Assembly: GCA_051294375.1 (NCBI GenBank)
Contig: CM119266.1
Coordinates: forward strand, 1,245,554-1,309,553
Direction: 5' to 3'
DNA length: 64,000 nt
Origin: Paraspadella gotoi
Lineage: Eukaryota; Chaetognatha
The position numbers were made by a program, and so were the translations under genes. Under the pieces are notes generated by a model, which was not told the DNA's origin, made no database searches, and worked only from the letters and a program-made list of their open reading frames with translations. Positions 1 to 14,300 of the stretch are shown one piece after another. The number at the start of each line of letters is the position of its first letter. The stretch's first letter is position 1.

Positions 1-173
1 CCAGGATACGTGTCTGCCGTGTCGATGAAGTTTCCTAATTAGGAAAGGGGAAAGGTAAGGTGAAGTCACGTGACAAAGCCTTCTTTGTTCGGCACCTATT
101 TCCAAAAGCGCTCTGTTTTTAGTCCTTAATACTCAAACTTAATTTTAACCGTATAATTGAGACTAATATGGCA

Positions 174-345
174 ACCGTAAGAATGTGAATGCTAGGGGTA
201 TCTCACCAACTGGCGTAGGGGCTGCGGACCCTCAGTGACCGCATCCTGTCACTGGCATGTTTCGACCGGCTCCGTCACGTTTAAGCCAGAACCCCATGGC
301 CATATGGCGGGAACGGTTTAGTCAGCCTTGGGTCTTAGCAGAAAT
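174..345 (-). repeat. Dispersed SINE-like repeat, family A (inverted, partial)
   Basis: Read on the minus strand, this stretch matches the 3' half of the repeats at 6125-6390, 14565-14815 and 52900-53060. Shared blocks are GTCACTGAGGGTC, then an AGCCCC block, then GTGAGATACCCC, ending in a GGTTGCC-type tail. It is diverged, so it is an old insertion. The match was judged by eye. Confidence 0.6.
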
Positions 346-570
346 GAGGACTAATTTAAATTGAATGTTCTGCAAAGAAATATTGATATAAATTGAATTC
401 AAAATATAGTATCATAAATGGTAAAAACTTATCTTTAACATTGTTTTCTCATAAATAACATTTAATAACACAGTTCTGCTCAATATGTAAAAGTTAAACG
501 ACAGTACCATTGGGACACACTGTAGATTTTTATTTTGATTATTCGAAATATCGCGAGGTTAGAGCCACAA

Positions 571-617
<47 letters not shown>

Positions 618-1833
618 GTTCACTGTGTTAGAGTGTGGACAGAGAGAGGAGAAGAGAGAGAGAGAGAGATTTGTTCACTGTGTTCAGAGTGTGGAACAGA
701 GAGAGAGAGAGAGAGAGAGAATATGTTCACATGTGTTCAGTAAGGCGTAGTAAAGTTACATACGAAAATTCTAAAAGTCAATTATGAACAACATACCATC
801 CAGTGAACATTAATTTGTAAAAAAATTAATTTTAGTTTTTAATTTTTGCAGTAGGCTATATTTATATAATGTACTATCCTTATAAAATCGAAAAATTTCA
901 AAATAGGTTTGCTTAATTTTATTGCAGATTTGAATTCTTCGTCAAAAGTTGATAAAAGAAAATATAAATCATTTTTAAAAATTCTTTCATTAAGTGGGTT
1001 AAAAATTAAAAAAACTATATTTAATAGTATAAAAAGTTAATTTTCAGCTTAAAATATAACTCTGCAAATGTGCAAAAAAATCTTAGAAAAAACTGTCTTG
1101 AAATTTTAATATTTATTGGTTTAGTACTAGTATAAATATGGCCTACTGCGTAAATTGTAAAATTTATTATAAATTTTTTTATTACATAAATGTTCATTAG
1201 TGTAATGTTGTTCGTTCCTCACTTTTAGAATTTTAATTAAAGTTAAATTTATAAATTTTACTACGCCTTAGTGTTCAGAGTGTGGACAAGGGCTTCATAT
1301 ATTGTGGGTCGGGGGTCAAGAAACTTGACTCCTCCTCCTTTTTATTCTAGTTTATTATATATAAACTTCTGAGCTAAACTCCTCTTAGATTAGTCTGATT
1401 AAATAAATGTTTTTTTTCGATAATAAACAGGAAACTAAACTCAAAATGGAAATTGGATATATATTTAAATCTCCGGAGAAAGCAATTCATCGCGCAAATT
1501 AAGACAGTTTTAATAAATAACATTAAATCATCTCTACAGGTTGGCTCGCACATCGTATATCTAAAAGCTTTATATTGAAACTCAAAATCACAATTTGCTA
1601 CTAGGTAACTGTTATAATTTATAACCAAAAAAGGGAACCGAATATGAAAATCGAAAACAAGAAACTAAAAAACTAAGTAACAGGTAGAACACGCCATCCC
1701 AATAGCTATTGCCAAAAAAAAAGAATAAATAATTTATAAAAAGAAAATAAAATTCAAAACATTATCAAAGCTATGTACAACCAAATACGATGCGTCAAGT
1801 GAGAATTTACATTTATTTTTTTCGAAGCGTTGC

Positions 1834-1938
<105 letters not shown>

Positions 1939-2414
1939 ATCAGAGGCGTATGAACAATTATTGCATGTTCGCATTAATTCGACCGTGCGCATTTGATACT
2001 GTTTATTTTGAAATACTGTTGCTGATTTAAATCACACATTCATTTTTTTTGACCGAGAAAAAACTGCGAATCGTCAGGCTGTTTATGTTGTGTTGTTTTT
2101 GCCAAGAAATGTCATTTATTAAAATAAAAGTTTTAACTTTTTTTTCATTTGTAAATTCTCCTTATGCTTTAAAGGAGAAATTTACATCTCGGTCCTTTGT
2201 TATGAACAACATTTTCTTCCCAAAGATCAAATTACGTATTTAACGGCTTTTGTAAAACAAAAAAGTTATTTCGTTAAGCGAGGGTAATTTGCAGTATTTT
2301 TTAAAGAAAAGAAGGGGAATTGTGTCACGGGGTTAATAAGACGATTTCATTTGAAAAATCTTGGAATAAATAAAATAAATAAATAAATAAATAAATAAGG
2401 CGAACAAAAGAACA

Positions 2415-2711
2415 TCACTCGTCAAAGACGATGGCGTTATCGTCTACGATAAAGCAGCTTTCGCTCGGAGCAAAGGCTTCACTGTTGGCGCGACGGTTGT
2501 CGTTGTTGGCGCAGCGATTGCTGTCAGTGGCGCAACGGTTGTCGTCCTGTACGCTACGGTTGGTCTCTGAGACGCATCGGTAGTTTTCGCTTATGGCGCG
2601 GCGTTGAAAATTGGCGTTGTTGGCGTTGTTGTGACGAGGGGACGAAGAAGAGGAAGAGGAAGGGAGGTTGCCGTTGTCGTCGTCGTCATCTTGAGCCGCA
2701 GAGAATTTCAT
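2415..2711 (-). other. KIF15: KIF15 C-terminal exon with 7-residue repeats
   Basis: The last exon encodes 98 residues and a TGA stop. It opens MKFSAAQ, then has a poly-Asp run and a poly-Ser run, then about five degenerate 7-residue repeats: [28 protein letters not shown] and NNDNRRA. The DNA beneath is a degraded 21-bp minisatellite. The end, [12 protein letters not shown], is acidic. I know of no such repeat in KIF15 proteins; the function is unknown. Confidence 0.8.
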
Positions 2712-3609
2712 CTGAAGGGTTAAAAACACATTTTACTTACGAAACTCCGATAAATATCTAAGGCAAATTATTTAATATTTATTTATATAAATATTTCATT
2801 TCTTTTTTTAATTATTTTTGCAGCTTGAAAATTAGCCAATCTAATGTTCTAGACAACGTATTACATTTAGTTTAAACTACTGTTTACAATCTGCCAAATT
2901 ATTTTACTGATCACAGCCTTTTGGCATTTTTCTTTGTCCCATCCCTTGTCTTAACCTTTAGTTTTTTCTTTGTCCCATCCCTTGTCTTAACCTTTAGTTT
3001 ATTTCTTTCACCAACCTGATTGGCCGAAAGTTTTAGTTTGATGTCCATCAAATGTTGCATTTGGTTCTGACTCGTTTGAGTCGCGTGAAAAATCCTTTCC
3101 GTCTCGTTTTTGATGCTGCGATCAAACTCCCCTCGCCAAAAACCGATTTCCTGGATTGATTGATTGATTGATTGATAGTCTTATTTAAATCCATAATTGA
3201 TTTCGGCTTAATATAATCGAATCATAGCGGATATAATCTGATTGATTTTTCATTGATGTCTATTTATCCAGAATTGATTTTTATAATTATAGCTGTTAAA
3301 ATAATGAAGAATCAATTAGATTGATTTGATTGATTGATTGATTGATACCTTAATATTCTTGATCCGCTCCTCTTTAAACTCCTCAATCTGCGACCGCAAT
3401 GACTCCGCTTCTCCGTAACTGACGGCGATGAGACCCTTGAGTCGCTCCACTTCCTCTTGCTGCTCCTCTTGCTGCTCCTCCATCCAGCGCAGGAGCGCCG
3501 TCTGAAAAAAAAACCAAATTCGTCAATTTAATTATAAACTAATTTTTAATTATTGATATTAGTGTATCGACGATTGATTGATTTAATTATTTGGTTTTTT
3601 ATTATCTAT

Positions 3610-3640
<31 letters not shown>

Positions 3641-5072
3641 TTCTGATTTTTTAGCTTTATTTTTTTTTTAATTGGCCCTCGATGAATTTTTCATTGACTC
3701 CCATCGCATTGACTTTTGTTATCTCCTTCGTTCGAAAGCGACACCTGTTGTTCGTTTTCTTCTTGAAGACTCGAGTTCTCCCTCAACATTTCCTCTTTTG
3801 CTTTGACGGCGCATTCCGACTTATCGATCAATTCCTGAATGAACAGTTCTTGTTCGCTGTCCCTAATAAAAATCAATAAAATATTTAGTATGTAAAAGCT
3901 ATATCTAAATTTAGATAAAGAAATCGGAATAATTTTAACATTTATTATGAAATAAAACAAGGGGCTAACGATGGAGTGTTCTCGTTTCTAAATTATCTTT
4001 CGCAGTTTTGAGCTGGGTTGTTATTTTAAATCTTGCCAAGGTAAGGAGGTAATTATGTGACTTTTAATCATTTAGCAAAGCATGAGAGGGACTAAGACTA
4101 AAAAGGCATGCAAAGGTGAAAGTGAAATGAAAACTAAAGTCATTGTCGTGTGCAAGTTACTTACCAAGCCCCTTCGATGCTAGGGTACGACAGTAAGTGA
4201 GAAAAAGAGAGCGAGATTGAGAGAGTGAGAGATACATAAAAAGGCAGAGAAAGAACGTTTAAGAAAAAAAAGGAAGAGAGTGAAAAAGATATAAACGAAA
4301 CATACAAAGCAAAAAGAAAAAAAGGAACAAAAAAAAAGAGAACATTTTATTAAAAAATCCAATTAAAATTCCTTTTGCGATTCCCAATTTATCAATTTTT
4401 TTTCTCCCCCCGTATAATCATAAATATACTTATATAATTGAAGTAAAACATTAGGTTCGATAAATTTAATTAAACATGTTTTTAAAACTAACAGATATTT
4501 CTAAAAACTAGATGACCAATGGCCATCTTGCCACACTACCACTCTGTGGTTGAGGTGGTGGAGGTGGTGGGCGTGGCGGTGGTTAATTTACCTCTCCTTC
4601 ATCTTCGTCCTCTGAACCTCCAACTCGTAATTGATGTTCTGGTAGCGTCGTTGCCATTTGTCCACTTCGGCTCTCATGTTTTCCTCTTCTTGCAGTTGCA
4701 ACTGTAAGATAAATAAAAAAAAGAGGTTGTCGTTGTTGTTGTCGTTGTTGTTGTCGTGGTTGTTGTCCTGGAATATACTACAACATTCCTACGTTCACAT
4801 TCTTTCCTCCTATTTTCGTTTACAGTTAATCCGTCAAGAAAAGTAAAAAAAAAAAACAACTTCCCATCTGTTTCCGAATTTCTTTTTAATCGCGGAGAAA
4901 GAATGAAATAAAAGTAAAAAAATAAAAATCACAAAAAGGAAATTCCTCCTATTTAACTTCTTCTCCTCTCCTCCTCCTCCTCTCTCCTCCTCCTCCCTCT
5001 CCTCCTCCCCCGGCCTTCATCACTTCCTATTTCTTTTTCTTTCCTAAAAACAGCAGGTGGAAACGGATCGTC

Positions 5073-5152
<80 letters not shown>

Positions 5153-7206
5153 ACTCCTCCCCTTCTCTCTTCTTTTTCCCCAAATCTTTTTTTTCGCGGA
5201 AAAAAAGTTTTTAGTCAAAATATAAAAAAAAATCTAAATTTCAAGAAAATAAAAAAAAGATTCGATATTAGATTCGAAAAAAAAGACTACATATTAAACT
5301 AAATATTGGTAGAATTTTAGGAAATATTTGATAAGCGTTAAATTCAAAAGACATGATAAATCCGGGTGAAACTTCGTTTTTGCGGTCGACAATCTATCTT
5401 TTTAAAGGAATAATTCAGATATATGATATTGGTAAAACCAAAAAAAAAAATATTCATTCATTTAATAAATAACCTATCTTGTCCCTGACTTTGGACAGGC
5501 TTTGGTGGTTTAAGGCCTCCATCACTCTTACAAGATAATTCAAACGATAGATAAATCAACTAAAAAACAATTTAATTATTGTTGATTGAATAGTACAAAC
5601 CACAAAAACGACGACCCGGTAGGGCATGACAACAACAATAACAACAAAGAGCAAAATCAAGAATTTAAAAAAAAAAAGAAACAAAATTAATCTCAAGAAC
5701 GAAAAAAAGAAAATTAGTTACAACAACAACAACAGCAACATCCATCGAAGAAAAAAACGAAAACAACAGCAGCAGCAGCAGCAGCAAAAGCATCACCGCC
5801 TCCACCAACCCCCTCACCTTCAAGGCGGCAATCTCCTCGTTCTTTTCCTCCCGATTTCGCTCGTACTCTTCCAACTTCTCGATCAGCTCTCCCTGGCGCC
5901 TTTTGTAGGCGTCGAGCATCTCGGCCGACTCCAGGATCTGCATCCTCATCTTGGAGACGATGGAGGGGGAAGAGGAGGAAGAGGGGTCGAGGTGGGGGTG
6001 GGAAGGGGTGGCGAGGTGGGTGGGCGTGGCCTGGATAGTTGGAGATGGGGTTTAGTGGGTGAAATAGTTGGGGGGGCGTCAGTTTTTAATGGGATAAAAT
6101 ATTGATTAAAGTTAAAGTTTATAGTGTGGGGTATATTCACACCGCCTCACGTCGATCACCGTTCAGTCAATCCCATTGGCTCAAAGGGGAACACACCATC
6201 CCAGGCATTGTGTTCCGTCCACCGTCCTAACGACTTCATTCTGCGTTGGCAAAGCGATACCGTCCTAGGGTAACCGCGCCAGGGAATCGAGACGTTACTG
6301 AGGGTCGGAACCCCCCAAAGCCAACAATGAGATGCCCCGTCTCTATGGGTATCACAGGCAACCCGGCTGTAACCATTATAGGTTTATTTATAGATTTCTT
6401 ATTATTAATTTATTTACGTTTTTATTTAAAAGTTAAAATCCAATTCAAAGTTTAATCGTCAAGCAAGTTAGCAAGTAAAGATTCATCTTTCTTGCTATTT
6501 ACGTATATATATATTTTTAAAGGGCGTTCGTATATCTTTTGTTCGAATGTTTTTTTTCGGATTCGTCAGATAAGTCAAGTCTATCATACTATCTATCAAT
6601 AAGACGGATTTATTTAAAAACTTGCCTCGTTTCAAGCTACCCAGCAGTCAGCAGACAAAGTTACAGTTGGCCTGTCACTCCCTTTGTCAATCGGTTGTCT
6701 GTCCGTCTGTTCGATCTCCTGTCAATCCTTTTAAAAGTCCGCTTTTCAGTTTTTCTGTCGCCCGTCTGTCAGAAATGCACTTCAGTCTAATTCAGCCAAC
6801 TGTTAACGCGCTTATCATTTTGCCCTTCAGTCCGCTTGTATCTTGGTCAATCCGCCTGTCCATCACACTTCTCAATCAGTCTGTACATAGGATCACCTTT
6901 CCGCCATTCCGCCTGTTAATCTGCCTGTCAATCCCCTCATCTCTTACCTGCCCCGAGACGCATTCGTTCCTCAAGATCCTAAGTTCGTCCCTCTTATTGT
7001 CGAGCTCTTGCTTTAGCCTCGCGTTCTCTCTCGCCAGAGACTTCATCTCCGCCTTCGTCGAGTCCAGCTGCTGCTGCTGCTGCCGCAACTCGGCCTGCAG
7101 CAGCGTGTAGTGGCCCGTGAGGGTCTCAAGATACTTTCGCGGAGGGACGACGTCTCGAACTTGTGACGTTGCTACCGAGGGGGTGGTTGGGGATTTAGTT
7201 CTGCTT

Positions 7207-7237
<31 letters not shown>

Positions 7238-8289
7238 GTCTCTTCTCTCTGATCCTCTCTCTCTCTCTCTCTCTCTCTCGCTATTCCTAATTTTAAGTTA
7301 TTTAAATCTATTCATTTAAAATCGATTGCATTTTTTTTACATCAATATCATTTGCATATAGCAGTAAAAAGAACTTTATGAATTTTTTTATTAAAAAAGA
7401 CACTTTATGACCCATATGAGAAAAACAAACCGTAATAACATAAAAAAAATTTTCTTATGTAATTATAATCTGTTAGTGAAAGGCAAAAACTATAAATAAA
7501 TGACATCAGTAAAACTATTTCTGAACAACTTCGTAACTAGTGAAAAATATTTTTCTAAAAGAACGCAAGATAAAGGTTTAAGGGAAGGGCTGAAAATGAG
7601 GGAACTTTGGGCTTATGAAAGACACCACTCGGATACATATCCGGCCTTATTTGCAATTTGCCTTTCGGCGTTCAGCATAACTGGTCACGTCTGCGTTCGT
7701 CCTCTAAGCCCGTCTGCTATGATCAGCGTGTCCCTAAATTTTCATAACGAGAAAACCTGAAAGTGTGAGAGCCTAGAGGAGTTTTAAACCTTGAAGATTA
7801 ACATAATACTATTATTCTTAGGTTATAAAAAAGCCTGTAAAAAAATGTATCATGGAAGATATTTAAATATACTAGCATAACAAAGACAATATGATAATCT
7901 CCAAATTGACTGATATTATTCAGTTATTACATTATGTCTCTATACATTTCGGTACATGGAGTGAAACTCATAAGTAAGGAAAAATCAACAACAACAATAA
8001 CATCGGTTATCCTCACCTTTTCAACACTCTCTCACTCACCCGCTAACTCACCTGCTCGCCGTCCAAAGTTTGTTGCAAATCGGATATCTCCGCCTGGAAC
8101 TGTTCCACTCTGGTCCTCAGTTCCAAGTTGACCTGTTGGTAGTTGTCGACGGATTCCGAGATTGCGTCTACGTTGGAGGTCAGGGACAGCAACTGCTCTT
8201 CCTTGTTGCGCAGATGGTTTTTGCAGGTGTCGTTCATTGCTCGCAGATCCGTGATGACCTGAGTCAGGGGGAGAATATATCAATATCAT

Positions 8290-8345
<56 letters not shown>

Positions 8346-11300
8346 CTTGTCCTTGTCCTGACTGTCCCGCTGCGCTGTCTTGATCTGCGCGTTCAATGCG
8401 TCCATCGTCTTTCTAAGCTCCAACATTTCGTCGTTCTTCTTCGTGCACACGTTTTCCAACTCCGCAATGTGGCGCTGCATCTGAGCGTTTTCCTCCACCA
8501 CCTGGAAAAGGGAAGGAAGAAAAAAATGGAGAAAGGAAGGAAGTGAGTGAGGGAGAAAGGTATGTTAAAGAAAGAGACAAAAAAGGAAATTTTAAATTTT
8601 GTAGTAATGAAATAATGACCTCTTAATAAAAGCTTTGTTTTTTCATCCTCTGTCTGAACAAGTCCTCAACCGACAGATCGACAGACTGTTTCCAATTACA
8701 TCTTTATAAAGTTTGACCAAAGACCAACATGATAAAATAAAAGTACTGACAGGCAGACAGACCGAAAGTAAACCCTGACTATCACCTTGAGATGCCTCAC
8801 ATCCTCCTCCCGCCCTCTTTCGCCGATATCCTCGGCGATCTTCTCGTTCTTGTCCATCTCTCTCGCCAGCGCGTCAGCGCATGCGCGCAGCCGCTCCTCC
8901 GCCGCGTCGGCGCGCGCCTTCTGCTCCCGACTCTTTTCTTTGCTGCGGCGCGTCTGCTCTTTCTCCACGGTGAGGTCGTCGTCCAGACGGAGGAGAGCGT
9001 CTTCGAGTTCGACGCGGGCCTTGAAAGAGGATGGGGGGGGGGCGAAAGAAAATATCAATTAATGTTAATCTTTATGAAAAAGGAAATACCGAAATAAGTA
9101 ATCCAACGCTAATAAACTTTTAAAACGGTAACTGATTTCCTGGTCGTGATTCATGAAAATATCAATTTCCCTAGTAAAAAACTGTCCTTTTTTTCAGTTG
9201 ACATTATTTTCAAATAAACGACCCCTTGACAACCTACTCTCACTTCAAAATCACTCACTTTATTCACCACCTATTCTACGAACTTACCTTATTCAAGGCC
9301 TCATTCTCGGCTTCCGCTTTCTCCACCTTCTCCTCCATCAGATTCAACTTATGCTCGCATTCCTCCAAGTCGCGGAGCTTCTCGTCCACATACTCGCGCC
9401 GCTCTCGAGTCTCCGACGCCGCCCGCGCCGACGCCGCCGATGCCGCCGATTCGGAGACGCGGAGGTCAAGCGACTCCGCGCGAAGAGACTCGTTGTCCTG
9501 GAAATTGGTTGAAGGGGGCGAAGAGGATCGTCGAGATTGGTTGTTGTCAAAGTTAAAATGTACTCGACGTTCTTGGTGGTCATCGATGTGGGTAATGCAG
9601 TCATTGGTGTGGCATTATCTGCTATGCATCTTATATTAGTTACTTGGTTTCAAAGCAAGATAGACCCCCCCATACCGCCAGGGCCTTCTCTCTCTCGCCG
9701 GGCTTCCTCTTCCCCCTCTCAACGTCCCCCTCCTCCTCCTCCTCTCATCGCCTCCTCCTCCTCATCCCTGCGGAGTGCATCGGGCTCCCTTTTCTCAAGA
9801 CACTCACGGCGCAAGGGCTACCGAGACCGCGCGATTCCCCTTTCCTCTCTCCCCTTTTACCTTTAACTATATTTTTTGCTGTGACTTTGACCTTTTCACC
9901 AATATATTCCTTACCATACTTACCTCTTTTACCTGATGAGAGGCTTGCCAGAACCAACTTTAGCCAGTTACCCCATCTTCAGAGTGGCGCCCAATCAGGC
10001 CTCTCCTCGAGGTTAACCTACCCCAGGATTAAGAGTCCCGTGCTACCGACTTGAGTTAACCGGCACTTAACCCACCCAACCCACCCGGAGGCGTCCAAAT
10101 TTCCTCTCTTTTCTTTTCTAACCTAACCTCATCTCATTTTTTCTCTCATCCTAACCTTTTCTCTTATCCTCGTCGCGCAAAAATTTTTTACGTTATAAAT
10201 TTTACAAATCTTTCATTATATTGTTATCGATGTTATTATCATGTTATTCTTGTCTGTTGCAACCGTCTTCAATTTCATTTTCGTTATAAAAAAGCAAGAG
10301 ATTAATTTTTTTTTATAAAAAAGTCACATATATTTCTTAGCAAATTAATTTTTTTAAAAAATTTACAAAAAAACTTTCTTGTCAATAAATTTTTAAACTC
10401 ATTTACATATTACAGTAAAATGATCTTAGCCCATAAATCAGAAATCAGAGTCGGTAAAACATCGATAATTTAAAATCGAGACAATCAAAGTATTTTAAAA
10501 AGTCTTTGTCATCATAAAAACCGAAATGGTAATAGACCCTTTGGTCCTATAATTGGATTCGGATCATTTATTGCAACTTTAAAAAACCGAAAAATCTATA
10601 GTAACCAAAAAAGAACGCATTTAAAGAAAAACTTTTATCCAAGAGAGCAGGGAACTTGGGGTCTAAGATAGACATTACTCAATACCACCGTCGCCCTACG
10701 TATCTTCTTCGGGATCAAGGCAAGTCCTGAGCGTGTCCTCTAGACCCCTCTGAATCCGTACAAGGTCCTGAGCTTGCCCTTTAAGTGCATCGCCCGATAA
10801 ATTCAGAATGTCCTTACCTTTTCACCACAGGTGAGTGAAGCCCTGAGAACTCTTATAACAGGACATGACCTTTATCTTAACACATACATCCGAAATCATT
10901 TACTTAGCTATTACAATTTGTGAGCGTTTATTATTTTTCATTTTCTCTCACCTGTTGAACTTCGGCTAATAGTCTCTTCAACTCCTCGATCTTTCCCCTC
11001 GCCTCTTCCTCTCTCTCCTTTGCCTCCTCCCTCTCTCTCTCCATCCTTTTCCTCGTCTCTTCCCTCTCTCTCCTCGCCTCTTCTTCTCCTCGTCTGGCCG
11101 CGCGCAGCTCATCTTCGGTCGCTTCCAGCTGCGTCTGAAAATGATACAATTCTTTTTACATTTTTGGGGATTCTACTATAGGTAAGTATATAATTATATA
11201 TGACAAGATGAACAGAAGACATCCCTAAGATATCCTTCAATGTTGTACCTTTTATCGAGTCGCTAATCAAGACTAATCAATCAACGGTCAGATTTTCAAG

Positions 11301-14300
11301 TTTAAGGAACGTGATACGGTTCGGGATTATGGTTAGGCCCAGGGATTAGGGTTACGGATTATGGTTTGAGATTGGTAAAGGAAAATATTTGTCATGAATG
11401 AACAAACAGAAACGAAGCATTTTCGGAATATAGAGCCCAAAGAGCCAATACCGCGAAAGTACTCCTTTCCTCACTTTGAGTTCGAGTCGAAGGGAAGCGA
11501 ATTTCTTGACTTCCTCCGCCAACGCCGCCGACACACCAGCGGCGTCCTCGGCGTCGTCGTCGTCGTCATCCGCGGCGTCGTCGACGAACATTTCGTCGGG
11601 CATCGCCTCTTCCGCGACGCCGGGGCCGGAAGTGACGTCCGCGATTCTATGGGTTGTGGTGGGGGGGAAGTGGGGGTTGTGGATAGAGGATGTGGTAGTT
11701 AAAGATAAAGAGTGTAGAGGAAGGTGTTGTAGATAGAGATGTGGTCAGTTGAAGGGTGTAGAAGAAGGGTGTGGATAGAGGATGGTTAGTAAGGTGTAGG
11801 AAGTTGTGGATAGAGGATGTGTCAGTTGAAGAGTGTGAGGAAGGGGTTGTGGATAGAGGATGTGGTCAGTTGAAGAGTGTGGAGGAAGGGGTTGTGGATA
11901 GAGGATGTGGTTAGTTGAAGATTGTAGAGGAAGGGGTTGTGGATAGAGGATGTGGTTAGTTGAAGGGTGTAGAGAAGGGGTTGTGGATAGAGGATGTGGT
12001 CAGTTGAAGAGTGTGGAGGAGGGTGTGGATAGAGGATGTGGTTAGTTGAAGGTTGTAGAGGAAGGGGTTGTGGATAGAGGATGTGGTTTGTTGAAGAGTG
12101 TGGGGAAGGGGTTGTGGATAGAGGATGTGGTCAGTTGAAGGGTGTAGAGGAAGGGGTTGTGGATAGAGGATGTGGTTAGTTGAAGGGTGTAGAGGAAGGG
12201 GTTGTGGATAGAGGATGTGGTGTTGAAGAGTGTGGAGGAAGGGGTTGTGGATAGAGGATGTGGTTAGTTGAAGGTGTAGAGGAGGGGTTGTGGATAGAGG
12301 ATGTGGTTTGTTGAAGAGTGTGGAGGAAGGGGTTGTGGATAGAGGATGTGTCAGTTGAAGGGTGTAGAAGAAGGGGTTGTGGATAGAGGATGTGGTTAGG
12401 AAGGGTGTGGAGAAAGGAAAAGGAAAGAAGGATTAAAGAAAAATATCCGGGGTAAACAGATTGTACCGCCATTGATGCTGAGAAAAGTAAAATGGATGTT
12501 CGGACATTTTCCACAGTCATACGGTTAGGGCTGGTTGCCGTCATAACATTTCTCACGAGGATAACACGTCGAAAATAAACATAATAAATACACTACTAGT
12601 ATTTAAATTATAACATATTCAATCCCTACCCCTCCCCTTATACAATCCCCATCCCTCTTTCCCCTTCCCCACTTCCCCACTTCCCCCCCCACCCAGTCTC
12701 CACCTGGCGAATGAGCTCATGGGCGCGTTCTGTTCCTCCCCGACCGACGGGAATCTCTTGTTCTTCGGCTTCGGCGACGCCGCGGCGCCGGCGCCATTTT
12801 TGGGCGCCGGATTTTTCGGCGCCAAGGCGCGAATCGTCTGCATGTGAATGTCGTTCATCTCTTCGCGCTCGATCCGCGATTTGAGCTTGACGGCCTCCAG
12901 GGCGTGGACCAGTTCCTAGCCAAGTAAAAAAAGGTCAAACTTTAGTTTTGTAAAAATGTACTGGATAAATAAATATTTTTTCCTCTTGAGATAATTTGGT
13001 ACTATACTAAATCATGCCATTAATTTTATCATGTTGGTAATGTCCGATAAAGTTTTGTTTGTGATTATACTTTCGTTTACTCTCATTTATTAAAAAAAAA
13101 ACCAAAAAACAAAAAAAAAACAACTTTCTTTTGATGTTTTCTTTTCTTTCTTCTCTATTTTGAGAAAAAGAAAGGGCCAGTTTTTCCTACCATCTTCTTC
13201 CACCTACTGTTCCTTCCCATCCGCCGCCATCATCTCTTCCTTCCCATCTGCTTCCACCATCTGTTCCCTACCATCCGCCGCCATCATTTCTTCCTTTACA
13301 TCTGCTTTCACCATCTATTCCCTCCCATCCGCCGCCATCATCTCTTCCTTCCCTTCTCTCCCTCCCCAACTCCATCTCACCCTGTTCGTCTTCGTCAACG
13401 AATCGATCTCTCCCTCCATCTCTTCCCTCTTCTTGTCAAACGCGTCCGCCTGTTCCGCCATCTCCCGGCGTTTCTCGGCCAAGTCTCTCTGGAGGGCGCC
13501 GTTCTGTTGGCGCCATCGTTCCAAGGCGGCGATGGAACCAGATTCGGCGCCGGTGGGGGTAGGAGTGGTTCCGGGGGAAGGTGGGGACCCTGGATGTTTA
13601 GGATGAAATATTAACTAACTTTACATTTTTGTGAAAATTAATCTGCTACGCAATTACTTATAATATTAAATATATTATATTTCAGCAATATATTTAAGAA
13701 GAATGGTGTACCCTCTATTGTCTACAGAGTACTTTGTACCACATTATACAGTAAGAAACAATAAACCACATGCCTGTATGCGCATGCGTCGTCCTTATGG
13801 GGAAAACGTCTGACTTTTCGTTGGAGATGAGCTGCCAATAAATAGACTCCAACTCCTGCGACAACTCGAAGTTTCGTCGCAAAGCCTCGTCGACGTCAGA
13901 CTCGTGTTTCAATCTGTGGCGGAAATTGAAATTAGGGGTTTATCGCTCTATTTCTCTATCCATCGCTCTCTCTGTCTCTATCTTTCTCTCTGTCTCTGTC
14001 TCTGTCGATTGCTGCGAACCTTCATCGTTCCTTTAGGCAATCTATCTTTCAAAATACCTGCCTTTAGCTGGACATTATCACAGGCTAGCTGCCCGCCCAC
14101 GGGCCAATCTTTATGTTACTCACCTCTTAATCTCTCTTTTGAGCTGGTCATTCTCAAAGGCCAGCTGCCTGACCATGGGTCTCTGTTCCAATTTTTCCCT
14201 GGTCGCCTTCAACTCTTCCTCTAATTCTTGAACGAGGACGTCCTTGTTCTCCTGACCCATTTTCTTCACCACCTCTTCCAATCTGAAAAGAGTTGGATGT

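Noticed and set aside
3691-3744. Alternative KIF15 end: exon 25 reading on to a TGA after [10 protein letters not shown]
   Set aside because: CAACAG|GTGTCG is a usable donor and three more phase-matched coiled-coil exons follow. A minor short isoform cannot be ruled out.
5626-6105. 159-residue plus-strand ORF with poly-Gln and Gly/Val-rich parts
   Set aside because: It overlaps KIF15 exon 23 in antisense, and the rest is intronic repeat. The coding signal is on the minus strand.
8070-8546. 158-residue plus-strand ORF
   Set aside because: It is antisense to KIF15 exons 20 and 21 with a CT tract between them.
9657-9850. Possible extra KIF15 exon ([18 protein letters not shown] before a GTATGG site)
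   Set aside because: All three frames upstream meet a stop without a good acceptor, and exons 17 and 18 already join in phase without it.
7590-10900. Weak similarity between 7590-7780 and 10640-10900 (GAGGGAACTT-like starts and CTCTAAGCCCGTCTG-like blocks)
   Set aside because: Matches are short and gapped; it may be a second dispersed family but cannot be supported by eye.
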